Source: Welwitschia mirabilis
Lineage: Eukaryota; Gnetophyta; Gnetopsida; Welwitschiales
Length of the DNA: 64,000 nt
NCBI GenBank assembly: GCA_051453625.1
Contig: JBOZIK010000001.1
Span: forward strand, 227,577,134-227,641,133
Direction: 5' to 3'
How positions within the stretch are numbered: the first letter of the stretch is position 1; each line of letters opens with the position of its first letter. Shown here in pieces: positions 25,276 through 37,711 of this stretch. The translations under genes were made by a program, and so were the position numbers. The notes beneath the pieces are model-generated. The model saw only the letters and a program-made list of their open reading frames with translations, made no database searches and was not told the origin of the DNA.

Positions 25276-25375
25276 NNNNNNNNNNNNNNNNNNNNNNNNN
25301 NNNNNNNNNNNNNNNNNNNNNNNNNNNNNNNNNNNNNNNNNNNNNNNNNNNNNNNNNNNNNNNNNNNNNNNNNNN

Positions 25376-26356
25376 TTCTATTTTTACCAATAATTACCCT
25401 GATTGTGTTTGATTTTTCCACAAAAATAATAGGTTTCTTTTTTTCTTTAATGTCTATTAAGTATTTTTTGCATTATTCCCTTACATGGCTCATTCTCCTA
25501 CAATGGAACATCTCTTTTCTATAGAAATGTATCTCCTTCAGATGTTTCCAGACTTTTCACAAATTTTACATAGAACTTGGAGGTTCTCATAGTAACTTTA
25601 AGATCACATATGTCCCACTTGGATCTAAAATTTATAGATTGTATCTCCTTTATATCTACTAATCTTATCTAAATGCAAAACCTAGCAAGAACTAGAATCA
25701 TCTATTTAATAGTTATTCTATCAAGCTTAATAAGTTCATCAAACTGGGATGTGATTTTCCTCAAGAGTCTTCATCCCAAAACTCTGGAGAAAAATTTTGG
25801 ATGTAAATCCATATTGATAGTTTCCTAAAAAGGTTCAAGTCTAATTGCATCCTTGGCATCCATTTGGATAGGGTGAATTTTCTTACATCTAAAAGATAAG
25901 GTTCTTTCCCAATAGCCTTGACCTAATCTCATTTATTGTCTAACTAAAAAGGCACTAATCATTATAGCATAACAATAACTTTAAATTTACTAACCCCTAT
26001 CCATTTTGTTGCTATCCATTCTCTGATAAGATCAAGCCTGGTTCTTGGACAAGATGAAACAAGCTTACCAATTAAATTGTATTAGAGTTTATTCTCTATC
26101 TCTGAATAAGTACCTTTGTTAATATCTAAGACTAGGGTTTTTTCTCCTTGGAGAACTGGGTCTTCTCCATTTTGGGGAATAAGCCCCTCTTTAAACCCTA
26201 AATCAAATTATTGTAGAAGTAACATTGAGATTCTGCAACTTACCCAAAGTGTTTTTGTCTAGTGGCCGATATTACTCCATGTGTGTCATAGCTTTCCAGA
26301 ACTAAAACCACTTCCACTGATCTAAAGTATTCTAATTCTTTAATGCTTCTTCCTTC
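25376..26356 (-). mobile_element. Near-copy of LINE-2 5' part
   Basis: Matches 23541-24483 almost throughout with a few percent divergence, including the DUF4283 region. It retains ~36 bp after HVRE that supply the final Cys of the zinc knuckle. It begins exactly at the right side of the 100-N gap (25276-25375). It probably represents the same locus seen in an overlapping contig, from another haplotype or a close paralog. Confidence 0.8.
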
Positions 26357-27233
26357 TTACTAATCTTATTATTATGATAAAATTTTCTAGTTGAACATGG
26401 AAAAAGGAGGTTCAAAAGTTAGCATAGTTTCATGNNNNNNNNNNGTAGGTCCCCCCCTCTTTTTTTTTTTTTTTTTAATAATAATCCTAAAACAATAATT
26501 TGATTTATGTTAAAGGTATTATTCATAAAATGTAAAAGAAAATCAAGTTGTTTTTACTAACTTTATTTTCATTAATATGTTTTCAAATGCAAATATCTTC
26601 TAGAATACTGAATAAAGTTATATATGTTTTTATTTTTGATATAACTATTTCATTAAAATAAATTTAATAAATTAGCATTATTTGCTTAGGTATATTGTAA
26701 ACTAAATATTCATGTTAGATAGGATTATATGCATGCATGTGCATGGAGTATTCATCCAATGATAAATAAATTAAGTTAATCTTATTAATTATCATTGGCA
26801 TATTTATATTTTATCACCAAAGTAGGTTGCGTTGCATTATTATATACAACCTTATTAGAAGTGCCTTAAATTATTACTTTCTTATCCTACTCCTGTATAG
26901 ACTTATTTTAACTTAATATGTTAAGCCCTTGATATCAAAGGATTATGTTACATCCTCATAGGATGCTTCAAGAAAGAAGGGTTTAATTGTTAGCATGCAT
27001 TTACTTCTATCACATCTAGATTTTTATAGATCTAAAGATTTAGTTTAAATAATTAAATAAAAACTAAATGAAAAGAATTTTTATCTAGCAGAACATAATA
27101 ATCCCATTTAATTGTTAGATTCTTTATTTATTAGCAAATTATTATTACTTAAGATATAATTCTTTACTTTGTAAAAACTAAATATGTTATAGTTATTATA
27201 TTAAAATGCTTTGTTTTCTATAGCCACCATAAT
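26357..27233. repeat. Repeat A, copy 3, with uninterrupted right junction
   Basis: Near-copy of 17031-17905 with a 10-N gap at 26435-26444 followed by a C7 and T-run (26449-26476). Unlike copy 1, its right end continues without a LINE tail (ccataattaataat). This shows the pre-insertion state of the LINE-1 target. Confidence 0.8.
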
Positions 27234-28292
27234 TAATAATATTATTTTCTATTACTTTATGGATTATTTAATGATATTCTTTTAGTAGCTAAATTAGTGA
27301 TTTTATAAATATTATTTTATTGTCTTTTGTAGCTATTACATTTAATGTATCATAATTAGTAAATTTCCTTATTTCAATGCATGCCAAAGATTCTAGTAAC
27401 AACTATAATTAATAGGATGCCTTATTGTGATTTTTTTTAATATGTTATTTTAGTAGTACATGTTAAAGTAACACCTATAATTATGATGTTTCATTTCATT
27501 TTGTTAGTGTTTATACATTTATTCATTATGAAAAACATTTTCAAGTGGCAAAATCTTATCTTAATGTTTTTATAAAAATTACTTACTAAATGTTTTACCT
27601 TGATTCTTTTCTTAATAATTAGAAGTAGTGGCATGTCTTTAGAATTTTGGCATTTTTGATTGAAGGACTTATTAGAGTAAAAAATAGTGATTCTTTGTCT
27701 TTTCTATGAATAAAAAGATGCCATGTGATTGAGATTTATCTTCTTTATACTTATTTTGGAAAAATTCCAAGAAATTAATAGATTATCTAACTCATGAATT
27801 GATGATGAAGGCATATTTTTCATAAATATTTTTTATTTATTAGCAAATTAATTTTTGACATGATGAGCATTTACTATTATTATGATGAAATATTAAACTT
27901 ACCTAGTGGTCAAACAAAGCAATGGTTAAGGGTTAGAAAGTCATAACTATTTTTCAAGAATGATAGTGGCTTGCATGTGTCCCTTGAAATTCCTAATATC
28001 TTTTGAATTCCTTCATCTCATTATAAATAGGAGCTATTTTCTTCTTGGTCTTATTCTTTTAAAGATCCTCTAGTCTCAAAATATTGGATACCTTATACCT
28101 TGGAGCTTTGGAAACTTTGAAGTATTAAAAATATTGGTGTCTTTAGAGCTTGGATGTAGTAATATTAAATCTTAGAAAACGTTACATTGAATCATGATAT
28201 GATCTCATTTTTTTTATTTCTTATATGATCTTAGGCTTAAATTTATTTCTTGGATGGTCTTAGGTATTTCTGAAATATTGTAAGATCTAGAT
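27234..28292. other. AT-rich intergenic DNA, no gene seen
   Basis: Sequence to the right of repeat A. No coding similarity or structural RNA recognised. Confidence 0.5.
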
Positions 28293-28680
28293 TTATGTTC
28301 TTATATATCTTGTATGATTCTTATAGTTTTCTTTATTTTTTATATGGTTCTAGTGTTACTTTCATTTTAGATATGATTTCATTATCATTTGTATGATCTT
28401 ATATTCTTCGATCCTCTCATGATTTAAAGAAATTCTTATTTCCTTATCAAATCTTATGTTTTCTTAGGATTTTCATAAATTTCTAAAATGTATTTCTTAT
28501 TTCAATTGGTTTAAAATTATTTTAGGAATACCTTCTATACTTTCAAATATTATTATTACATGAATCTTGTATCTTCTAAAACTTCTTGATGCGTAAAAAG
28601 TAAATATGTGAGAAAATAAATATTGTTCTTTCTTGACTCATATTTCTAAACTCTAGATCTTATTATGGAAATGAGAATTA

Positions 28681-28976
28681 CATAGATCATTGAATGCAAT
28701 AGTGGAAAATGTAAATGCATAGATCACCAAATAAGGACATGAAATTAATTACCCATAAATTGCTGAATGAGGGAATTAGAAGATAAAATCACATATTGCC
28801 AAATGAGGTAGTGAAAATACTAATTCATAGATTACCAAATGAGGTAGTGGAAAAATAAAAATAAAACCATAGATTGCTGAATGAAAGGATGGTAATGATT
28901 AGTCATAGATTAATGAGTTAGGTAGTAGATAAAATAAAAATCATAGATCATCAAATGAGGAAGTGATAAATTATAT
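28681..28976. repeat. Diverged minisatellite, about 8 units of 34-42 bp (copy 1)
   Basis: Units begin with a catagattgccaaatgagg-like core followed by tagtggaaaataa-like spacer. About eight diverged units can be followed from 28681 to 28976. It is not protein-coding; all frames are interrupted. Confidence 0.7.
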
Positions 28977-29748
28977 AATAAAACTAGTTAATCTCATTTC
29001 TATTCTTATGAAAATATAATGTTTAATTATTTAAAGTCTTTTTCCTTGTCTTATCTTAATCTATCTAGTATCTTAGGATTCTTTTTACCTTTATCCTTGC
29101 CTCACCTAGGCCATATTGGGAACTGTGATGATTCATGATTCTCACTCAATATTGTTTTACTCAATATTGTTTTGTATTAAATAGATGTTAAAATTAAGCA
29201 TAGTAAAATTGATTTATCTTTCTAAGAGGGGCATTTGGAAATGAAATATTTACTATCTANNNNNNNNNNNNNNNNNNNNNNNNNNNNNNNNNNNNNNNNN
29301 NNNNNNNNNNNNNNNNNNNNNNNNNNNNNNNNNNNNNNNNNNNNNNNNNNNNNNNNNNNATTTATGTTCTTATATATCTTGTATGATTCTTATAGTTTTC
29401 TTTATTTTTTATATAGTACTAGTTTACTTTCATTTTAGATATGATTTCATTATCATTTGTATGATCTTATATTCTTTGATCCTCTCATGATTTAAAGAAA
29501 TTTTTATTTCCTTATCAAAATCTTATGTTTTCTTAGAATTTTCATAAATTTCTAAAATGTCTTTCTTATTTCAATTGATTTAAAATTATTTTAGGAGTAC
29601 CTTCTATATTTTCAAAGATTATTATTTCATGAATCTTGTATCTTCTAAAACTTCTTGATTCCTAAAAAGTAAATATGTGAGAAATAAATATTATTCTTTC
29701 TTGACTGATATCTCTAAACTCCAGATCTTATTATGTAAATGATAATTA

Positions 29749-30045
29749 CATAGATCATTGAATAAAAGAGTGGAAAATATAAAGGAATATATCACCAAAT
29801 AAGGCAATGAAATTAATTACCCATAAATTGCTAAATGAGGGAATCAAAAGATAAAACCATAGATTGCCAAATGAGGTAGTGGAAATAATAATTCATAGAT
29901 CATCAAATAAGGCAGTGGAAAAATAAAAATAAAATAGAGATTACTAAATGAGAGGATGGTAATGATGATTCATAGATTAATAAATGAGGTAGTAGATAAA
30001 ACAAAAATCATATATCATCAAATGAGGAAGTGATAAATTATATAA
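29749..30045. repeat. Diverged minisatellite (copy 2)
   Basis: The same array as at 28681-28976, unit for unit, within the second copy of the gap-flanking block. Because the unit order agrees, the arrays are duplicates of one another rather than independent expansions. Confidence 0.7.
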
Positions 30046-30469
30046 TAAAACTAGTTAATCTCATTTCTATTCCTATGAAAATCTAATGTTTAATTATTTA
30101 AATTCTTATTTCTTGTCTTATCTTAATCTATTTAGTATCTTAGGATTCTTTTTACCTTTATATTTGCCTCACCTAGGCCATATTTGGAACTGTGATGATT
30201 TATGATTCTCACTCAATATTGTTTTGTATTAAATAGATGTTAAAATTGAGCATAGTAAAAGTTGATTTATCTTGCTAAGAAGGGCATGTGGAAATGAAAT
30301 ATTTACTATCTAGATTATACTTGAAAAATGTTAATTGAAGTGATTTATTTCCTAATGTAATTAGTGATANNNNNNNNNNNNNNNNNNNNNNNNNNNNNNN
30401 NNNNNNNNNNNNNNNNNNNNNNNNNNNNNNNNNNNNNNNNNNNNNNNNNNNNNNNNNNNNNNNNNNNNN

Positions 30470-33080
30470 TCCTAATGTAATTATTGATATTATTATATCT
30501 TATGGTTAACTCTTGTTTTCTAAAGAAAAAAATTAAGAAATAATATTGGTAGTCTTTTATTTATAATAAACTTTGTGTTTAAGTTGTATGTTACTTGTTG
30601 GCTATTCATATTTATCTTCTAGACCATTAATGGATAAATTATAGGCATTGTGTGCACTTATATTACTTTTCTTATGTTTAATTAAAAAATTCATAATGTT
30701 GCTTGTTCTTTTAGTTCATACTTTTAGGATGCACACACACAAACATACATAAAAAAAAAAGTAATAAGGAATTATTTGCACTCTTGATATTAAGCTTAAT
30801 GTAATAGAATTAAGTAAATCTTATGGGTTGTTCCTTGTCTTAAAAGGAAGGGACTTTTAATAGAAGTATATTTGAGCTATATTCTAAATAAATATTTTAA
30901 GAATAAAAATGATTACTATTTATTACTTTAACATAATATGAGAGAAAGATTTAAAGTTTTAGGTTGAAAAATATGAACATGCATTTTGGTATTAAAGCAT
31001 AAATTGCATTTTAAACATAATAATTTATACATAGTTTTGATGAGAAATGTTGAGGACGTTGCATTTTGATAATTGAGTAACATTCAAAGTTTTTAGATGA
31101 AAAATGTGGGCATTACAACTTCACATATCATGTTTTGTTTTGTTTTTTATTTTTTTTTTGTATTATATGTTGAAGTAAGATCAAACCTATGGAGTTGATT
31201 CAAGCATGTTTGCTATGGTTTAAAACTAAAAGTAGAGCTAGCTCATCTCTAGATGGTGACCACATGTCAAGTTGAAATGCTATTAGTAGAAGATATAATA
31301 GCCTATTATATTAGTTAAAAGTATCCAAAATTTATTTCCATGCATGTATTTTAATAAGTTTATTCCCATCAATCATATACAAGATTCTTTATGAGGTAAA
31401 AGGCTAGAAAATAATATAGAACCTAAAAATTAAACCCTACCATTATTTGTAAACCAAATTTAATCTATAATTAATTTTATAAGAAATAATTGTACTATGT
31501 ACTTTTTTCAAAAATATATACATATACCAATAAATTATAAGTAGAGGTTGTTCCTTCTTAGATATTAGTAAAGTCAAATCGTCTTTTAATTTTCTATTTT
31601 TTTCTCCCTAGTTTTCTATGTTATAATTCATAATATCTACTTATAAACTTTTAATCTATAACACTTAACTTTTAATATTTATTAAAATATTTATTAAGTC
31701 ATGTTTAGTATTCGTGGTGAAATTTTCCCACGCCTAATATATGGTAATTCAAAAGATCATCCCAGGGATACAAATTTTATTGGCTAAACCCAACTTTCAT
31801 AAAAAATATAAGGACTTTTATTTCTAGTATAATCCCAATGCTATTGATCCTCAGAGATAAATAATGAAATCTATTCATAAAAATAAGTAGAAAGGTAGAG
31901 AGTAGTAGAGAGTGAAATAATATTACTGATACAGAAATGGGGCATAGCATTCAAACTGACATAATAACTTCATAGCAAAGCATAATTACTTAAAATAAAA
32001 ACATGTAGCTTTACTTTTAACTCATTCATAATGATATAATCCATTATAATCATGAGTACTTCATTAGATCAAGCTCAATCACAATGGTGTAATCTCATCT
32101 ATCATAGACATGAGGGTGATATAACTAAGACACATAGACTTCATAGAAAGACTAAAATAAGCATGAAAAGTAGAAGTCTCCCAAGATCCATAAAAGAAAA
32201 TTCAGATTATAAGAGTTAGAATGCAAAGTAAAATCACCAAATTAGATCTTAAAGTAAAATCATGACTTAGCCAATCCTAAGTATAACAAGTATGAAATTC
32301 ACAACTTGATATCCAAGTATTGCACTAATAATATGTAGCACTTTATTATAAAAATAAGTAAAGCATACAATCTAGAAATGTACTCATGCTAAACTAATAA
32401 GAATGATGTTAGCATGGTAGCTACCTCATTCTTATGGAAGGCTTAGAAACAGCTCATGACTAAATCTCTAATCTCCTTAAAATATTATAATAAAAGTCAT
32501 CCCCTTAAAATGAAGTGAGAAAGGGTATTTATAAACCTAAATTAGGGTTTTAATTATGGTTTCTAGGGCCTAATGGAATAATTATAAAAAAGGCCCAATA
32601 TACATAAAATAATTCTTTAGTCATTGAGCCAAATTAAGGGGTCCTTCTTAGAAAACATTCCTGATTCATCTTCCATTTTCAGAAATGATGGCAATGAATT
32701 ATTTGCATTAAAAGAACTTAAAAGCATAAGAATGATACTATTTTACTTCATGAAATTAGTTCCATCATGCTAGGATAGGTGTCACCATGAATTATTCTTA
32801 GCATAGCTTCATCTCCTATTATGATGCTTTTGATCTCACATTTATCTTGCAAAATGATAGTGTTTAGCCATACTACTAATAAAATAAGATTTTCATGGCC
32901 TTAAGTCAAAGAAATACATAAAACTACCATGACAATTAATTAAAATTACTAACAAGGCCTCAATTCCTTAATATACATGTCAATTTTATAGTGTTATCAT
33001 ATCCCTCGACCAACCTTTTACTAGTTCCTTAGGAAAAAAAATGTGTACCAGAAAATTATATAAATGACAAAAATTTCAAA
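30470..33080. other. AT-rich intergenic DNA, no gene seen
   Basis: The first bases (tcctaatgtaatta) repeat those just left of the gap at 30370-30469, so the contigs overlap by only about 20 bp here. A short CA stretch lies at 30731. I find no gene. The less AT-rich stretch 31700-32000 has a non-coding, LTR-like look but no diagnostic motif. Confidence 0.45.
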
Positions 33081-33768
33081 TAAATTTAATAAAGTATAAA
33101 ACGATGAAGGGTTTTTAGGAAGAAAATTGGTCAATGTACTATGGAATTTTACTTTAGAAAAATGATAGAGGATGAAAAGTAGGTACTTTAAGTGCAAATA
33201 CCATTTCCACCAACCAAAGCCAAACATTTTTCTCAAAGTTTAAAAAATAAAAAGTTGAATGTAAACAAAATGATAAGTGAATAATGCATGTTCTAATGTA
33301 GTCTAAAATGAGCTAGACAAGAAAATTACTGAAAACAAACATGTGCAATGCATGATTAAACTCAAAAAGATAGNNNNNNNNNNNNNNNNNNNNNNNNNNN
33401 NNNNNNNNNNNNNNNNNNNNNNNNNNNNNNNNNNNNNNNNNNNNNNNNNNNNNNNNNNNNNNNNNNNNNNNNNATTAATTCAATCAAGTATAAAAAGATG
33501 AAGGATTCTTGGGAAGAAAATTGGTTAATGTACTATGGAATTGTACTTTAGAAAAATGATAGAGCATGAAAAGTAAGTACTTTAAGTGCAAATACCACTT
33601 CTACCAACCAAAACCAAATATTTTTTTCAAAGTTTAAAAAATAAAAAGTTTAATGTAAACAAAATGAAAAGTGAATAATGCATGTTCTAATGTAGTCTAA
33701 AACACGGTAGGTAAGAAAATTACTAAAAAGAAACATGTGCAATGCATGACTAAGCTTGGAAAGATAGA
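33080..33768. repeat. ~295-bp near-copies flanking a 100-N gap
   Basis: 33080-33373 and 33474-33768 are near-identical; the first ends and the second begins at the gap. The pair fits unmerged contig overlap. Confidence 0.8.
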
Positions 33769-34490
33769 ATGCAATTAATGAAAATGAAATACAAAACATT
33801 AAAGACTAAACTTTAGTTGTGATGTGTTAAACTTTTAAATATAAAAGATATGGCTACAAAATCTTAGAAATGAGTAACATAGAATGGAAAGTGAGGAGTA
33901 ACTGTGATAATTTTGAAATGAAAATGTGAAGGGTAAATCTATATTAATTAGTTTCTACAAATTTTTAATAGAAACCCAAGTTTTGAAAAAAACAGTAAAT
34001 GTAATCAAGAATTTCTCTAAAAAATGGTAATCTATTTATGAAAAATAAGTTAGCGATGTTGGTTAGGAATGCCAATAACATTAGCTTTATTAAGAGTTAG
34101 ACATTAATCGTTACATTTCAGAGCCTATTAACCAAATTAAGTCATTTGAATTTTTGTGATAGTTTAGAATAAAATCAAGTTCTTTAGAAATAGAACTTTA
34201 CATTAATTTTCTATTAAACTTAGAAGACATTATAATAACATAAGATGCAAGTACAATACAGCTATTATAACTAAAAAATATAGACGAAGAAGGATGTGAA
34301 AGAGAAAGAGAGAAGGTGAAAAACATTTAACCCACAGATCTTTTATGAGAAGCTAATCTTTATAGTTTCTCATCCATTTCTTCTTACTTCTTATACATCA
34401 CTTTTTTATTTTTTTTTTCTTTTTTAATCAATTTATTTCATCTTTCTGCATAATTTTCTAATCTAAGTCCTCTAATATTTAGGGAGTAAA
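33769..34490. other. AT-rich DNA, no gene seen
   Basis: Spacer between the gap-flanking pair and the minus-strand transposon-protein remnant. No recognisable coding sequence. Confidence 0.45.
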
Positions 34491-34890
34491 ACTAAGGCAT
34501 TATAGATTAAGACTAAAACTAATCAAGGAAAAGAAAGATTACTCTTATGACTAATATTGTTAGCTATAGTAGTAAAGAGACATTTGAAAATATCAAAGGA
34601 TCTTCTATCTTGGATAATTCTTATCATATCAAGGTAATCACTATAGGCATTTCTTACATGAGAAGTGGGTGAAACATTTTGAATAATGAACCTAAAAAGT
34701 GCAAGTTGATTTTTGTAGAGGTATTTACAAGGTGGGGCTTCTTTTCTACTAGGTAAATGATTAACATTAAGAATGAAATAACAATAGGTAAGGAATTTTA
34801 TAAGCATTTAGAAAAATTATCATGATTTTCTACTCCTAACAAAGCTTTTACATTATTAAAAGAACTAATAAAGAAAGCATGTCAAATGAA
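34480..34890 (-). pseudogene. Putative plant transposon protein domain, minus strand
   Basis: The 94-codon frame 34523-34807 reads FRFIIQNVSPTSHVRNAY, then LDMIRIIQDRRSFDIFKCLF, then NLSFP and a stop. Past the stop the same frame continues LVLVLIYNALVLLPKY. This follows the pattern of the plant putative transposon domain often found in gypsy-derived sequence (FxIVxxNxxPxSH ... YxIxxxxxIDxGxxI ... LxFPSLIxxLCxxAGV). The order agrees with a related + strand copy at 44950-45243. Its function is unknown. Confidence 0.5.
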
Positions 34891-36980
34891 AGAGTGGATT
34901 ATCCAAAGATTATCTTCATCAATTATTGAATTCTTATAGAACTACAAAATAGCCTTTAGAAAGTAAAATTTTCATCCTCCTCAAGCAAATAAATCTAATT
35001 CCTTGCTTAAATATTATCAAGTTTAAAGGATGCAAATAAGATAAGAAATGATGTAAAGATGCCTTCTTCTAAAAAGAGAACAACTCTTTCACTAATGTTG
35101 GCTTGAAAGGATAGAATATAAGAAATAAAAAGGAATTTAAAATGAAATAAAAATGGAAATAAAGCTTAAAAAGGTAAAGAATAAAAGTAAATAAGAATAA
35201 ACAAACTTTTGAAATAAAATTACTCTTATCAGCAATCTAAAAACTAAAAGGAAACCTAAATAGCATTATAAAAAAGAATTAGACCCATGGAAAGATAGAT
35301 AGATAGTGGCACTAGTGAGTTTAGGTAGTGGTTCTAGTGTAGCTCTGAGATGCATCTTAAATTCACTATGAAATGGTTATAGTAGCATTGTAGTCATAGG
35401 AAAAACAAGTGCTCAGTGTAGTTGGCTTGGAAATTAAAGGTTTTTATAGAAAAAGGATGAAATAAAGCCATTAGATGATACAATATTATCAATAAGATCT
35501 TATCAATGGTCTATATTTATCTTTCCTTGAATTAAGACATGGATAGAGGGATTAAATCATAGAAAATACAATGTATTTCTTGTTGTACTTTTCATAAAAT
35601 TAAAAATTAAAGGATTGTGGCTCAGAATAAATAATGGGAGTAAGTGAAATTGTAATGGAATGGATGAATGAAATTCAAAACCCTACTATGCATCCTATGA
35701 ATAAATAAGATAAGGAAAAAATACAAGATAATGGTCTTTATTTATTTAGCTAATTTGGATGGATCCTTTAGCAAAATGAAGAAAAGTCTAAGTTAGTAAA
35801 TCCTTGCAACACAACTAACTAAAGAATGTCAAATTTAATTATTAAAATAAGAAAGCATGAGATTTCTCTAATCCCATCTTAATTTAATTCCTTTTTCTTC
35901 TTCTTTCATGGGCATATAAGTTTTAATAATTTGATCATGTTGAGCATTTAGTATTGTAATACCTTCTTTAAACAGACTTAACATATTATACAAAAAGGAT
36001 TTAGTGCTACATTGCCAACAAGTGTCTATAGCCTTGATGTAGATAATTATTTCTTAAATAAATTGTTAGAGTTATATTATCAGTAAGCATCCATAAACCC
36101 AATGTAGTTAATTAAACCTAATAGAAAAGTTCATAAACTAAAAAATATGTGCTAAAGAGCTTTAAGATTTTTCTTGATATTTCTTGCTCTTATTATATTT
36201 TGTATTCATAACACATGAAAGGGGTAATTGGCTTATTAGCTTAATAGAAAAAGTAATCTTATTTCCATAGATGCTCTAAAATGAAGAAGACATAAAGAAA
36301 GAAGAAAATCCACCTTTTTCCTTTAGTTCCAAGTTAGAGATCTCTAAATATGTACAATATTAATAAAGAACTCAAACATTAAAGGGATAAGTTAATGAAA
36401 AAGAAAAAACTCACAAAGTTTTTTACTAAGCCTTGAAAAGATAAAAGACCTATTTATTCATGATTTAAAAAAAATATCATTAACTAGGATCATTGAGTTC
36501 ATAAACTCGTAGATGATAGAAGGAGTGAATGAAATGTAGATGATAAAGGTTTATATGGAGGTAACTTAGATGAGTGGAAGTGGCTAAAATATAGGTGAGT
36601 AGATGGAAATGATTAGGGTTTTATATGAAAAAGGCATCCTATAATACATGAGGTTTTTCTATAGTTTGATCTAAGATTTCCAAGGCTAGAGTATGTAAAT
36701 CCAATTCAAGCTCATTTGATAAAATCTTGTTAAATTTACAAGATTGGTGTGTACTCATTAGTAAAAGTGAAAGATAATCAAGATTAAAGGAATAAGATGG
36801 TTAATCAACTGATGAATTAAACTTAAGAATATTATCATGAAAAGACTTCATACATGAATTGAAAAATTCAAGAAGGGTGTGAGGAGAATACTTCTTAAGG
36901 ATTAAACATTCCAAGTCATTAGAGAATCCATACTATTTCTTTTGCTTGCTTAATAATTCTTGTGAAATGTTTTTCTTTTA
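34891..36980. other. Probable retroelement-derived DNA without recognisable coding domain
   Basis: Lies downstream of the minus-strand protease remnant, where RT, RNase H and integrase would be expected in an intact element; none is recognisable. It contains the 65-bp-period repeat at 36002-36113 shared with 55287-55399. Confidence 0.4.
36002..36113. repeat. Two units, period 65 bp, shared with 55287-55399
   Basis: Unit 1 starts tagtgctacattgccaac at 36002. Unit 2 starts tagagttatattatcag at 36067. Each ends in an aatgtag-like word. The second locus at 55.3 kb has the same two units with the same 65-bp spacing, so the pair predates the spread of the sequence. Probably part of an LTR or transposon non-coding region. 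Confidence 0.6.
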
Positions 36981-37701
36981 TGAAGACATAGATGAAGAAA
37001 TCAATGAATCAATAGAATCATCATTAAAGATAAATTTGAGAATCTTAAGATACAAATACATATCATAAGAATAATCATTATTATGTAGATAAAAACCCAA
37101 AGAAAATAAAAGAGAAAGAACATTTTACTCATAAGAAGAAGTAAGATCATCAAGACTTTCAACAAACTCCACTCTTTTAAAATCATCAAATTCTTCATAG
37201 GATTGAAAATATTCAATTTAATAGTCATGTTTTTAAAGGAGATATTTATAAAACCATTCCTACAATTAATAAGAGCATTATAAGTAGCAAGAAAAGGTCT
37301 TCTAAAGATAATAAGAATGGTATGGAGTTTAGTATTTTTCATTTTTAGAGCTACAAAGTTCACTAGAAAGTCACAATTTTTAGATTGGATGATCACATAC
37401 TCTACTATGTCCAAAGATTCTTTAAGGAATTATTAGCTTAAGTATAATTGAATTTTAATATATTTAGGATCATTTAAATCAAGTTTTCTGTAACTATTAT
37501 AAGGTAAAAAATTGACACTATCTTCAAGTTCTAACAAGTATTCTTAGAAATTTATGTCACTAATAGGAATGGATATTGTAGGGTATCCTGGGTTTTTGTG
37601 TTTTATAGGGATTTGTTTTGAGTGATAGCACTAGTTTGTTAAGTAAGAAAAGATTTACTCTTTACATTCATCATTCTTCTAATAGTTCATAGATATTTTA
37701 A
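36981..37701 (-). pseudogene. Athila-like Ty3/gypsy aspartic protease remnant
   Basis: One continuous frame with a few stops from about 37640 down to 37001. HKNPGYPTISIPISDINF follows the family's DPGSFTIPCSIG region. LLELEDSVNFLPYNSYRKL stands where active elements have LCDLGASINLMPYSIFRKL, so the catalytic Asp-Leu-Gly triad is lost (Glu-Leu-Glu). NCDFLVNFVALKMKN then RRPFLATYNALINCRNG match the FPVDFVVLDMEED and GRPFLAT motifs. C-terminal to this the frame shifts. The protease is dead. No RT follows. Confidence 0.75.
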
Positions 37702-37711
37702 NNNNNNNNNN

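Larger units (their letters stand above)
28293..30312. repeat. ~960-bp block in two near-copies on both sides of a 100-N gap
   Basis: Copy 1 (28293-29259) ends at the gap and copy 2 (29360-30312) starts at it. They share end points, a minisatellite and flanks, with scattered substitutions and small indels. The geometry is that of overlapping contig ends that were not merged. Confidence 0.85.

Noticed and set aside
28681-28976. CRISPR-like array
   Set aside because: Units drift in sequence and length, and there are no identical direct repeats with unique spacers; this is eukaryotic DNA and a minisatellite.
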